From assembly GCA_025558075.1 (NCBI GenBank), contig JAHLKF010000042.1, positions 1 through 64,000 on the forward strand: a stretch of 64,000 nt of DNA. Direction: 5' to 3'. The notes under the pieces were generated by a model that did not search any database, was not told where the DNA came from, and saw only the letters and a program-made list of their open reading frames with translations. How positions within the stretch are numbered: the first letter of the stretch is position 1; each line of letters begins with the position of its first letter. The translations under genes were made by a program, and so were the position numbers. Source of the stretch: Gaertneriomyces semiglobifer. Its lineage: Eukaryota; Chytridiomycota; Chytridiomycetes; Spizellomycetales; Spizellomycetaceae. Below are positions 17,753 to 28,035 of the stretch, piece after piece.

Positions 17753-19666
17753 CTACTTCAAATGGCTCAGTATATAACTTATAACGTCAGCTTGGAAGCT
17801 ATTTCCCAACAATCTACCGACATCTGTCTTTGTCAACTTTACATTCATCCAATCATCGGGCAATCCTTGTAAACGACACCTTTCGATCTTTGTCAGAAAT
17901 CGATATACCCCATCACAACAAACCATCTGTTCGTAACTATCCGAATATAACAAAGCCTTACATTTTCCATCCTTTAGCAATGCAATTTCTCGGGTGGCGA
18001 AATCACGTGAAAGTGAACAATATACCCCGGGCGGAGCTGCAATGGACAGATACGACCTTTGAGCTATTGGTGTCTTGACGTTTTTCTCTATGATGTCTTC
18101 AATACGAGGCGTCGATTTTGGGGAAGGTTTCGGAACAAACCAATTACACCAATACAGACGCGGTCGCTTCTGAGCTGAAAACTCCTTTGCATTGAGTTGA
18201 ATTGGATTCATCCTCATGGCGCTAGAGATTGTTTCCTGCGAATCACTGTTCATTCGAACATTTTCAAAAAGTGAATATTTGGGTTTTGTCCCGTTCAGAA
18301 TCCTGATGAATTCAAAGAATAATTGCCCTCGTTCATCGTGAAAGTTCTTGGGAAGATGCTTTTTGTGCTGCCGCATCGGGGAGAATGATTGACAACAGCT
18401 TCCTCCTATCAGTAGATCGTATGGTGGAATGGTTGATACATCGATTTTTGATATATCCCCAAAATTCACATGTGTCGGAAAGTGCGTTTGATACACTTTG
18501 ATAGCACTCGGATCGATTTCCGAGAACCCAACACATATAGCGTCTGGGAATACTTTGGGAATAGCATATTCACCCGTTCCGATTCCAGAAAAGAGTGATA
18601 GGTATCGGATGGTCGGTGCCGAGTGCGGAACTTTGCATATCCTCGCAGTAGCATTAGGTATGAAGCTGATATGTGAAAAGTTCTCCCGAAACTTGGTAGT
18701 CAGCGGGTATGTTTCATCAGAATCGAGATAACATATAAAGTAGCTCTGCCGTTTATCATTATTGATAGGTCGGTGTAGTATACCAATCATCCCAGTTGAG
18801 AAGAGTAGTTTACACCAATCTTCCGTCGGTTCCAGTGGCGAAAGTGCAACAACGGCTTTGATATTGCCGTTTTGCATCTCCTGATATACTCTCTGCCACA
18901 GCTCCATACAACCATGCGAGATGGCAATATAGGCAATATCAGATTGTTCCCAATGTTGCGTATTCAACGGATTCATGCTGTGTGGGTACGCGAAGCTCTC
19001 GATCTTGGTGTAAAGCCAATCAGGAGTTTGAAGTATCCGTAGTTGTGCTTGTACGTTCTTGCTAGGTACGTTGCTAGGTGTGTTGGAATGGCAATATTCC
19101 TTGTCAGTGGAAAGGTCTTCTGTTTCATGGTACTCGACCCTTGCATGCTTACGCAATGAACGAGGAGCCTCTGGCTCAGATTCAGGAGATGGGAGGTGAT
19201 TGTCAGTCCTTGTTGATACCGTTTTTTCCAATTGTGTTACAAGCGGCGTAGGAATAGGCTTTTCAAATGCCAAATTGACCTGGCTAGCAACAACATTGCA
19301 TCGGCCACCAAAAAACTGGACGGCTTTCGTCCAGGTTTCTGCGTATGTGCGATCTTCTTGTTCCGAGACTTTCTTCACGGCAAGTAAAAGTGCGACGTTT
19401 GTGGGTAATGCATCGCTCCTGATCCCCGATTCTCGAAAAAGAATAAGGACTCTGCCAGCACGACCAAAATTTCGTCCTTGGGCTTCAGAAAGGTTCCAAC
19501 GCTGCGCCAGATAATCCTGCAGAGTTGTGTAGTGGGATTTGTAGAGTTTCTTATCTATGATGCGGTACATGGCAATCAAGGTGTTGAAAAAGCTTTCGGG
19601 AACATCGGGGTTTATAACAAACCATTGCTGATCTATGAGATTCTCTTGTACCAGCAGTGGGTCCAT
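17753..19666 (-). CDS. Cytosine-C5 DNA methyltransferase with N-terminal fusion domains (element A)
   Basis: 637 residues. C5 methyltransferase domain at ~355-637: motif I Y-L-S-L-F-S-G-I-G-T-G, motif IV G-G-S-C-C-Q-S-F-S (catalytic Cys ~425; the usual Pro before it is Cys), motif VI F-E-N-V, motif VIII Q-K-R-P-R, motif X L-L-G-N-S-F. Residues ~45-125 (Y-L-A-Q-R-W-N-L-S-E..., L-P-T-N-V-A-L-L-L-A) resemble a DNA-binding domain of bacterial plasmid and phage proteins. Residues ~230-340 (L-W-Q-R-V-Y-Q-E-M-Q-N-G, A-V-V-A-L-S-P) resemble the core of phage Dam-like adenine methyltransferases without a clear DPPY. Both are by-eye assignments. It could methylate element DNA or host chromatin. No counterpart is seen in element B. 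Confidence 0.85.
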   Translation of the reverse strand: MDPLLVQENLIDQQWFVINPDVPESFFNTLIAMYRIIDKKLYKSHYTTLQDYLAQRWNLSEAQGRNFGRAGRVLILFRESGIRSDALPTNVALLLAVKKVSEQEDRTYAETWTKAVQFFGGRCNVVASQVNLAFEKPIPTPLVTQLEKTVSTRTDNHLPSPESEPEAPRSLRKHARVEYHETEDLSTDKEYCHSNTPSNVPSKNVQAQLRILQTPDWLYTKIESFAYPHSMNPLNTQHWEQSDIAYIAISHGCMELWQRVYQEMQNGNIKAVVALSPLEPTEDWCKLLFSTGMIGILHRPINNDKRQSYFICYLDSDETYPLTTKFRENFSHISFIPNATARICKVPHSAPTIRYLSLFSGIGTGEYAIPKVFPDAICVGFSEIDPSAIKVYQTHFPTHVNFGDISKIDVSTIPPYDLLIGGSCCQSFSPMRQHKKHLPKNFHDERGQLFFEFIRILNGTKPKYSLFENVRMNSDSQETISSAMRMNPIQLNAKEFSAQKRPRLYWCNWFVPKPSPKSTPRIEDIIEKNVKTPIAQRSYLSIAAPPGVYCSLSRDFATREIALLKDGKCKALLYSDSYEQMVCCDGVYRFLTKIERCRLQGLPDDWMNVKLTKTDVGRLLGNSFQADVISYILSHLK

Positions 19667-19816
19667 GTTGATGGATGGAAAACTTGTTCTACCTAACCAT
19701 CACCGCCGTCCTTTTATGTTCATAGGTGGGCAACAAGTCAATGAGCCTGCATGATTAGTCGACCCCTGTACGTACTACGGGGATTGACGCGTTTTGTCAA
19801 TGGCTGACTGTCTTTG

Positions 19817-20551
19817 TTACCCTTTCGGTCCTCCCAACACGAAGACGTCCTCATTACGGGCGGCTTTCAGGTTGACAAGGACAAAGGAAAACGGCTGCAT
19901 TGTATGCGCGTCCATCAGATCAATGAATTCACGTTCACTGAGATGGCAACGCAACTCGGGCGCGATTTTCTCGTATTGCTTCCGGTTGAGACGGTAGAGG
20001 ATCACAGCCGTGTTATTGACACGCTGCAACGGCGTAAGCTGCAGGGCATCGTGGAAGGACGTCATGATGCTGCATCCGAAATGCCTGCCACATGAATAAA
20101 GCATGTCCAGCATCTGTTTTATGCCTGAGGATGTCGCCTGTTGATGCTTCAACGGTTTCGATACATCCTCACCCGATTGCCTAGCGAGGATCCCAAAATC
20201 GTCGATGCAGATGAGCATGTGGTTCTCCTCCTTCTTCTTGTTATATAAAACCTTTTGCTGTTCAAACAAGCTGTGGAGCACATGGTTGCTGATCAGATCG
20301 CCGATAAAGACATTGTCTTTTTTCTTCAACGATGCCCACTTGTTATCTTGAATGGACGGAGTGAAAATTACCACGGAAGTGTAAGCGTTCGACAGATTCT
20401 GAATCAGATTGACCATGCATGTTGGTTTCCCTGACCGCGATGAACCACATATGGAGAGGCAAAAAAATTTCTTCAGGGGGATATCAGGTGGGGTCTTGTC
20501 GACATATTTGATGCGATTCTCAATCGGGATTTTCACCGGCGAAATTTCCAT
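19817..20551 (-). CDS. FtsK/HerA-type genome-packaging ATPase (element A), Walker A altered
   Basis: 244 residues. Walker A reads G-S-S-R-S-G-K-P-T (36-44), with Pro where the B copy has Thr (G-K-T-T). Walker B is intact (M-L-I-C-I-D-D-F-G). C-terminal region: S-F-H-D-A-L-Q-L-T-P-L-Q-R-V and P-E-L-R-C-H-L-S-E-R-E-F, shared with B. It is the A32-like ATPase that pumps DNA into capsids in PLVs and NCLDVs. The Thr-to-Pro change should impair nucleotide binding although the frame is open. Divergent from the penton gene with a 50-nt gap, as in B. Confidence 0.88.
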   Translation of the reverse strand: MEISPVKIPIENRIKYVDKTPPDIPLKKFFCLSICGSSRSGKPTCMVNLIQNLSNAYTSVVIFTPSIQDNKWASLKKKDNVFIGDLISNHVLHSLFEQQKVLYNKKKEENHMLICIDDFGILARQSGEDVSKPLKHQQATSSGIKQMLDMLYSCGRHFGCSIMTSFHDALQLTPLQRVNNTAVILYRLNRKQYEKIAPELRCHLSEREFIDLMDAHTMQPFSFVLVNLKAARNEDVFVLGGPKG

Positions 20552-20601
20552 GTTGTATAAGGTATAGTATACCCTTTACGAGAGAATATTAAAGTCAAAA
20601 C
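20552..20601. promoter_or_regulatory. Bidirectional promoter, ATPase/penton
   Basis: Fifty bases separate two divergent ATGs. A perfect palindrome GGTATAGTATACC (20561-20573) lies near the centre and contains TATA in both directions. Confidence 0.5.
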
Positions 20602-21348
20602 ATGTACCACGAGATCGTCCTCAACACGGCAACCCTTGCCAGCGAGAATTCGAGTTTTAACATCGCGCCTGCCGTTCAGTGTTATGCGATCAGATTGATC
20701 TCAGTGTCTCTCCTGCAGAGTTGGGATGGTGTGGATGCAAGGAACAATGCGATCGCATTCTCTCTCAATGGGGAGACAACTGTCAGGACAGCCAAAATAA
20801 CACCGGGAAACTATAATGCCATCAATATCACGGATGCCTTGGCATCTAGCATGACCGCAGTGTCCGGAGGCGTAGCATTCACCGTTACATATGATGATAT
20901 TACACGGCGCCTTACGATTACTTCTCCAAACGCTTTCAAGGTCCTACCAGGAAATAGAGGAACGACTGCTTACAACATACTTGGGATTTCAAAGACGGCA
21001 GACAGTGGGTTCGCTATATCGCATACGTTTACCAACCAAGTGAACCTGTCGAGTTCAGCACCGGTCTTGTTAACCAGCAGATCTGTTCAACTCAATCGAG
21101 GAATCGTATATCCTAACGGCTCCGAAGGGTCTGAGCAAAACATCCTTGCTTGCATCCCGTTGGATAATCATGGCGATGTGATCGTCTATAACAACCCTTC
21201 GGACAAGTTCTTCCAAGTTCAGATGACTTTGTCTTCCATCGACTTGCAACTTGTGGATTCACTAAGTATGCAAAAGATCAAGACTTCGACGCCGATGGTA
21301 GTAACGTTCGGTGTTTATGACAATCTTGCAGATTTATTGCAGGTCTAA
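20602..21348 (+). CDS. Penton-like minor capsid protein (element A)
   Basis: 248 residues, beta-rich, starting M-Y-H-E-I-V-L-N-T-A. It is collinear with the 249-residue protein at 42835-43584 of element B: (E-x-I-L-N-T-A, S-V-L/S-L-Q-N/S-W-D, N-N-A/Q-I-A-F, S-S-I-D-L-Q-L-x-D-S near the end). Position next to the ATPase and size fit the single-jelly-roll penton of PLVs. It would occupy capsid vertices and anchor the fibre encoded next. Its last 65 codons are duplicated at 39481. Confidence 0.8.
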   Translation: MYHEIVLNTATLASENSSFNIAPAVQCYAIRLISVSLLQSWDGVDARNNAIAFSLNGETTVRTAKITPGNYNAINITDALASSMTAVSGGVAFTVTYDDITRRLTITSPNAFKVLPGNRGTTAYNILGISKTADSGFAISHTFTNQVNLSSSAPVLLTSRSVQLNRGIVYPNGSEGSEQNILACIPLDNHGDVIVYNNPSDKFFQVQMTLSSIDLQLVDSLSMQKIKTSTPMVVTFGVYDNLADLLQV

Positions 21349-21386
21349 ATATTGAAGAAAGGTTTTTTGTTTGTTGTTTTTTCAAA

Positions 21387-21395
21387 AGCTTAAGT
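21387..21395 (+). promoter_or_regulatory. CTTAAG motif upstream of fibre gene
   Basis: AGCTTAAGT, about 22 nt before ATG 21416, matching motifs before other structural genes in A and B. Confidence 0.45.
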
Positions 21396-21415
21396 AAAAG
21401 GGAAATCGAACCATC

Positions 21416-24400
21416 ATGTCAGGTACAGGTTTGAACAGCCGCAGCAGTAGCAGGCTGCGTATTCTCGATAACACCAACCTCGTGTCGGCGTATGTTACTG
21501 AGAAAGGTTTGATTGGTAAAGGGGACAATGTGAATCTAGAAGGTTTCAAAGAGGCACGCATTAAAGAGATCTCTAATAAGAACGGTCCATTGGAAGTTAA
21601 TAACATAGAAACCGTAGCACCTTTGTCTTCAACGACTGAAGATGGGACCGCAACCATTCAGCTGATGTACAATGAGGAGGATTTCGAGGTGTCCGATGAA
21701 TACGGTATCTCTCTGAAGGAGAAAAGAGGGGCTCGTTTCCCGCTGTGGATTGAGAAGGAGGATAACGTGGCGTATATCGAGCTGAAGCACGTTCAGCCAT
21801 TGGGAACAAGTGACCAGGGACTTACTCTATTCACTGATGATTCTTTACAAATAGATGAAGAAGGAAAATTGACCGTTGTCTGTGAAGAGAAGGAAACCTA
21901 TGAAGTTCCTATCGTCAAAGATGATCATGTGGTTCGATTGCATATCGAGAAACCATTAGTGATCAATGAAGATGGGAAGCTCACGACAGATAGCAAAAGC
22001 ATTATGAAGGGAGCAGGAGCAGTCCGGGTCTATAGTAGTGATACTCTTGGTGAAATTGTCCCTACCATGCCTGATTGGTTGGATATTGATCTTCCTGGTG
22101 ACTTAGAAGACTATTTGCAGAATGGTATGCTGGTGAAACTCCAAGTCAGTGACGACTTTCAACAAACGTCCGGTCGCTTGGCGTTGAGGTCGCACGGCTT
22201 ATACCGAATTCCCTTCTATAGTGGTCTATCGGGTTTCGACTCTGATGCAAATTTCACATACAACAACACCCTCAACATATTGTCTGCTCCAACGATACAT
22301 AGCAATGTTGACTACAACATTACCGAACCTACCCAAGTACCTACCGCAGCGTACATACACCAATTGATGCAAAGCGAGGCTGGTTCAGCAGTGGATATCG
22401 GTGCCGTTGCAAATGGATCAAGGTGAATCATGATGATTCTTTGTCCATTGATGAAACAAATCGTCTTGGTGTCAATGTCAGCAACCTTGTTGATGGCACC
22501 TCGGTTAAAGCGGTAAATAACAAGTTGACAGTGGATGCCTACACGGCAGGAGATGGTATTGCAATCATTGACAATGTAGTATCTTCTTCACTCACATATG
22601 GAGGTTCCCTTTTTAGATCTGGAAATGCTATCACGGGAAGAGAAGTCCTTAGTGGGAGCAGCAATGTGACGGTTTCAACCAGTAATCCATTTGCTTACAC
22701 TATAAGTGTCACAAGCAACCAATCACAGCTCGATAACTTGGAGGACACGGTGGAGCAGAACAAGATAGAAACAGATAACAAACTGAATGATTGGGAGAAT
22801 GAAGATGTCCATTTGAATACAAAAATTGATGCGTTGGAGAGTCGAGTACAGCAGCAAGAAACCAAGAGCGACCTTCTCTCGAACGATATCACCACAAACA
22901 GAGGGAACATCAACGATTTGGACATTGCTAAGAATCAGATCCAAAGCGACTTGATTTCGCTCGGCGCTGAAGTAACTGGACTAACTGGTGTTGTTGATAC
23001 GGTGAATACGGTTGCCACTGGTGTGCAAGTAGCGCAGGCTTTGATGAAGGGCGATGTAACAAGTTTGCAAGGAATCGCTACATCTCTGGCTGGTCAAGTC
23101 ACTGGGCTCGACGCCGCTTTGACTGCCTATACGTCTCTCCCAGTGGTAAGAAATATCATCGGCGTGGGTATCCTAGTGACAAGCGACCCCGTAACGGGCA
23201 CAACAGTTATTACAAATTCAACCGGTCCGCTGATGACGAAAGAGCCACCTCTCAGTCCTACAAACAAAAATGGCGGTGCAACATTCAAGGATACGTACCA
23301 AGGAGAAAATGAAGGAGGAGGAGGTTCAACAGGAGAAATCACTCCAGGATTGCCCGATCCGCCAGACCCCCCCATTCCACCTCCACCTCCCCCTCCAGTC
23401 GATCCAACAAATCTGAAGAATACTGGACGAATTGGAGGAGGCGGTGGAGGAGGGGGAGGCGGAGGTGGTGGTGGAGGATGCCTTAATGGAGTCCCTCCGA
23501 TTTTCAAAGGTAGAGATCAAAATGCTGAGCGTACTGTTCTCGTAGACTCGTGGGGGACCCGTTACACTGAACAAATCCAGTCAGAATTCACCGAAGAAGG
23601 AATTGAAAGATCAATTTTGGAATACGATGAGAATGGAATTCCTATCATACAGCCTGGACACCTGGACATTATCCTGAGACGGACTGATGATGATAGCATC
23701 TCAACGGCAATCTTGACACACGACCGCCATTTGCAGAAGGGTTTCGTTAACCAAGGGGGCATTCTCTTTGAGCATCCCTGCACCGTTCCAAATATTGCCA
23801 TGGTCTATCAAGCATATGAGCAATACATTCTTCCATATATTGAGAGCATCAACTACATCAATGTCGAACAAGGACTTGTCAAAACGGGTAACACATTGTC
23901 CCTAAGTTTTGATCATACAGCCTTTGCGAAAACAAGTGATCTTCAAAGTCTCACAACAAAGTCCTATGTTGATGGGTTGTCGTATCTCACCGCGGGTACT
24001 GGTATCACGAAAACAGGGAGTACGTTATCAGTGAACAGCTCAGGAATCACCAGTGTAGGGACATTGACTGGTTTGACCTCTTCAGGTGTAGTCGCCATTT
24101 CCAATGCCACGGCGGCTATTAATACTACAACGGGCGCGTTGCGTATTACAGGTGGAGCGGGAATCGGTGGGAACATTTTCGTTGGAGGAACCGTCACCGC
24201 TGCTACTCCAACTGCTGCAGGACACCTGACAACAAAGGGATACGTTGATGCATTGTCATATCTTGCCGTGGGAACAGGTCTGGTGAAGACAGGGAATACA
24301 ATCTCTCTGGGATCTGACTTGTGCGCCTTTGCTCTGAAATCGTATGTAGACAGTTTATCGTATCTCACTGCGGGCACCGGTCTGGTAAAAACAGGAAACA

Positions 24401-26742
24401 CTATCAGTTTAGGATCAGATCTCAAGGCTCTCGCTTATAAGGACAAGGTTGATTATGCGACTGATGTAATTAATGCTCCAGCCCACGTTACGTTTGGAAG
24501 TGGTCTGTTGTTCAGTAATAACACGGTGTCGTTGAACCCAGCAGTCAGCGTTGATTCGGTTACGACCACTGGAAACATTTCGTTTGCGGGATCCTTCAAT
24601 GGAACAATGAATGTTAACGGTTCGTATCTGCATTCTCTTGTCAATTCATCAACAGGTTCCAATTCGAGAACAACTCTTCAAATTAGAGCCGGAGGTGGAA
24701 CCGGTCTCTATATTAATGTCAACGCGCAGGCACGTACTGCCTTTGGTGGTGGAAATACAGCGACACTGATGAACTACAACGGTGCTATCAGGCTTCTCGG
24801 TCAAAGGGAAAAGGGTATCGTTGTAGATGAGCATGGTGCTGTTGATGTATCTGAAAGGCTTTCAGTTGGAACAACTTCTGATGTGGTTCCGTTCCCTCCG
24901 CTAAGCATGACGTCAAATTCCACTGTCATCTCAAACCAAGCATATGGGAATGGAACTTATGTTGCGAGTGCAAGTTCTATCTTCTCATCCACGTATCAAC
25001 CATATGAGGTTTTTGCTTCCGGTGGAGGATGGTACTCAGAGGCGACATCAGATTATGATGTCACCACAGGTCTGTATGCAGGCTCGCAAACAACCATTGT
25101 GAATTCGACAAACATTGCTGGAGAATGGGTTCAGATTCTTATGCCAGTTGGCATTGCCTTGTCATCCTTTGATATAACTGGGAGTACTGCCTATATAAGA
25201 AATGTCAAGGATTTCACTCTAGTCGGTTCGAACGATGGATCCACCTTCACCCACATTCTTTCATCGACTATTTCATCTTGGATTAATGGTCAATCACAAA
25301 CAGTCAATGTACCAACACCAACAACAACAAAAACATTCAAGATATACAGGTTGATTATACGATCTGTTAGCGGACTTAATTCAGCGTATTGCTATGTCGG
25401 TCGTTTGTTTTTCAATGGCACACCTGTTTCGATGGACATCCGAGGCACCATTTCCGCAAATCAGGTAGTGACAGAGAACTTGGTATGTTCCGGTGGTGTC
25501 CAGAAAAATGGACTCACTTTGCAAGATGATGTTCTTTCAATTGCAACGTTTCCTGACATTCCTATGACAGGCGCTATAACAGGACAATATACTACTAGTT
25601 CATCAAGTGTATATTCGGGAACGTGGACGGCTTGGAAAATTTACAATCCATATGTTTCGGACAACAACAACACTTGGTTTTCTGCTAACGATACATATTC
25701 AACGACTGCGCTGTACTCGTATATTGGGACAGCATCCACAACAGTGGATGGATCGGCAGTCAGTGGCGAATGGGTTCAGTTGGGCATGCAAACTTCAATT
25801 GCTTTGACTTCCGTTTACATTGCTAGTCCTACTGCTGCAAGCAGTCAATACTTTGATATTAAAGATTTTGTTCTTGCAGCTAGTAATGATAATTCAACTT
25901 GGAAACAGGTGACTTCGGGAACATTCAATTGGAGTAGTTCTACTACGAATGGCTTGTTGCGTGAACTAAATATCGTGATAACTACTAACCCACCTGCTTA
26001 CAAATCGTACCGATTGATTGCAAAATCCATTATTGGGGGTTCAACAAGTGCAAAGTACGCCCAGATATACGCCTTGAAATTTAAGGGTGGACCATTGAAG
26101 AAGGTTTTGAGTGTGGAGAACCAAAAAGTAAGGAACCTAGCGTTCAAAGATACGATCGACTGGAATACAAACGATATTATTAACAAACCTTCTACATTCG
26201 GCGCTACTCCTATCGGTGTTTTTCAATACACTGGAGTCAATTGGTTGACAGCAAGCCGAACCGATGGATATTTAAGTTTTGACTACCTACCGAACATTTC
26301 GACCAACGGAATCACATGTACAACCACAGAAACCTCCTATGGTTATTGGATTTCATTTTTGACACTGCCATCCGTCGGTGTATACTCAGTAGAAGTTGTT
26401 CTCTCTTGGATGTATCCATTAAATACTCAAGTGAATGCATACGAATGGTTATGTCAAGCCCGTAATGTGATTAGAGATTCTGAAGCAGAATACATGCCAG
26501 AAGGAACAGTGATGAGCAAAAGTAACATAATCACGTATCCAGAATCTGCCACACAGTATGCATCAGGAAGATTTCAAACCTTAAGATTCAATATGTGTGC
26601 CCACATCCAATCTTTAACCAATTGGATGAATACATTGTCCTTTATCATTTGGCATGTTCCCACGACGGTAGAACATAGAACGGATGCTTTCAAGATTAAC
26701 GATATTGGTATGTCACGATTAATTGTAACAAGAGTTGGATAG
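21416..26742 (+). pseudogene. Giant modular fibre/spike protein (element A), frameshifted
   Basis: Two frames, 21416-22426 and 22423-26742, align with the single fibre frame of B (49807-55692). The break is a 10-bp deletion after 22417; the duplicated copy at 39481-40754 keeps those 10 bases. Order: N-terminal ~330 residues conserved with B (capsid attachment expected); coiled coil (Q-L-D-N-L-E-D-T-V-E-Q-N-K); Gly/Pro runs near 23385-23480; phage-tail-fibre-like repeats (T-K-S-Y-V-D-x-L-S-Y-L-T-A-G-T-G) near 23960-24400; two discoidin (F5/8C)-like repeats, about 24940-25430 and 25560-26100; and a beta-rich head. It is a likely host-binding spike of about 1,780 codons before the deletion. Confidence 0.8.
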
Positions 26743-26824
26743 GATGGACACTTCATTTTCCGATTCTTTTCTCGATCAAAAAAGGATTCTTCACTTTCTG
26801 GAAAGGGAAAAGGCTCCGAATGTG

Positions 26825-26832
26825 TATAAAAG
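26825..26832 (+). promoter_or_regulatory. TATA box for the 102-aa gene
   Basis: TATAAAAG, 69 nt upstream of ATG 26901, downstream of the fibre stop. Confidence 0.5.
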
Positions 26833-26900
26833 GGCAAGAGTCTCATTTAAAGCCACTGGAAGAAGACACAACGACAAGAACATAAAAGAAGCTCCGAATC

Positions 26901-27209
26901 ATGGTCAACACAACAACTTTGCAAGAACCTGACGATAGGGAACATTTTCTCGCTTGCTGGCTGATGTCGAACCGGTTCTTTCACCGTTGCGGTTTACTAC
27001 CAGTGGAACATCAGGACCACCTCAACAGACTCCCCATTTGCGACGGAAAGACCGCTTTGTGTTTTACAGACGCGGATGAGAGACTCTGGAATAAAATGTG
27101 CGAACGATTTGGCAGTGAAGAAGCTGTTAAAAAAGGATTTCGAATGAGTATAGGTCAACATGGTGGGATCATGAAAGCTATTGATTCGCTCCATGAGAGT
27201 TTGTTATGA
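26901..27209 (+). CDS. Unknown 102-aa protein (element A)
   Basis: Open from ATG 26901, with its own TATA box. There is no known domain. The end (E-E-A-V-K-K-G-F-R) faintly resembles the B protein at 1633-1887 (D-V-V-K-R-G-F-Q). Convergent with the F-box-like gene, 24 nt apart. Confidence 0.5.
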   Translation: MVNTTTLQEPDDREHFLACWLMSNRFFHRCGLLPVEHQDHLNRLPICDGKTALCFTDADERLWNKMCERFGSEEAVKKGFRMSIGQHGGIMKAIDSLHESLL

Positions 27210-27233
27210 ATGCAATCGGTGTCCAATAAAGAT

Positions 27234-27707
27234 TCATTTTGTTTTACGAGGTGTTCTTTTGTGGTACATAGACAACAACCACTTCCAATCCTCATTTTTT
27301 TCTAAACATGTAACTGTGAGTAGATGCGGCTTTATTCTGTCCATATTTACAATGTTCATTGTAACATTTCTAAATTGTTCTCTAATCGTGTTCAAACGTA
27401 TGTCTTCTTCATACCAAATCGAAACACGCCTTTTTCGAAATATCTTTTGAGTAATAAATGAGTGATGTATGATGGTTCCATCAAATTCACTATGATGAAA
27501 GATGTCCCATTGGTGATGCCTTCCAACTCTGTTTTGCAGTTCGATATCCATCCCCGGTGGATTGGTACGGATACGTTGCGAGATAAAGTATCTCACTGGA
27601 AACTTGAGGTTTGCCTCTACAGCCTGTCGTCGTGTATGGAACCAGTCATGTTTCGAGAGACGAAGCTGCTCATTCAGGATCATCAGAAGTACTTCCGGCG
27701 GGAACAT
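27234..27707 (-). CDS. F-box-like protein (element A)
   Basis: 157 residues. The N-terminus F-P-P-E-V-L-L-M-I-L-N looks like the start of an F-box (L-P-x-E-x-x-x-x-I-L). Element B has a 154-residue counterpart (41597-42061) with L-P-R-E-V-Q-E-Q-I-L-G-H-I. Later similarity is limited (R-R-x...V-E-x-x-L-x-F-P). F-box proteins connect targets to SCF ubiquitin ligases, so a role in host control is possible. The motif is short, hence moderate confidence in function. Confidence 0.55.
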   Translation of the reverse strand: MFPPEVLLMILNEQLRLSKHDWFHTRRQAVEANLKFPVRYFISQRIRTNPPGMDIELQNRVGRHHQWDIFHHSEFDGTIIHHSFITQKIFRKRRVSIWYEEDIRLNTIREQFRNVTMNIVNMDRIKPHLLTVTCLEKNEDWKWLLSMYHKRTPRKTK

Positions 27708-27719
27708 TCTTTGTTATAA

Positions 27720-28007
27720 CTATTTCTTCTTTGTCACAACTTTCTTCTTTGCTGTTACAATCTTCTTTTTTGTTGAACGGGGTGTATCATCTAGACGCAC
27801 GTATTCCTTGTATTTTTCTTCCAATGTGTCAAGGTCTACCATTGCTTTCAATAATTGAACACTTTTGGACGGAAGGATACTCAGTGCTTCGAGATCATTG
27901 AGGAAAGCGTTCCTATGTTCTTTGGTTATTAGAGAGCATAAATCGAAGCATCATTCGTGGACTATCTCATCATACTCACCAAAGAACCTGGTTCCTTCCC
28001 AGATCAT
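27720..28007 (-). pseudogene. Small Lys-tailed PLV protein (element A), one nonsense codon
   Basis: Minus-strand frame from ATG 28007 (M-I-W-E-G-T-R-F-F) with an in-frame TGA at 27953-27951, then open to TAG at 27722-27720. It matches the 88-residue protein at 55957-56223 of element B: K-W-K-G-E-T-F-W start, K-Y/Q-K/Q-E-Y-V and a Lys-rich end. Arg stands in B where the stop lies, so a CGA-to-TGA change is likely. It abuts the right TIR. Function unknown. Confidence 0.6.
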
Positions 28008-28035
28008 TGTTCAGTTGTTATCAATGGACAGACAT

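Noticed and set aside
23127..23574. Antisense Pro- and Gly-rich frames in the fibre gene
   Set aside because: Shadows of the Gly/Pro runs on the coding strand.
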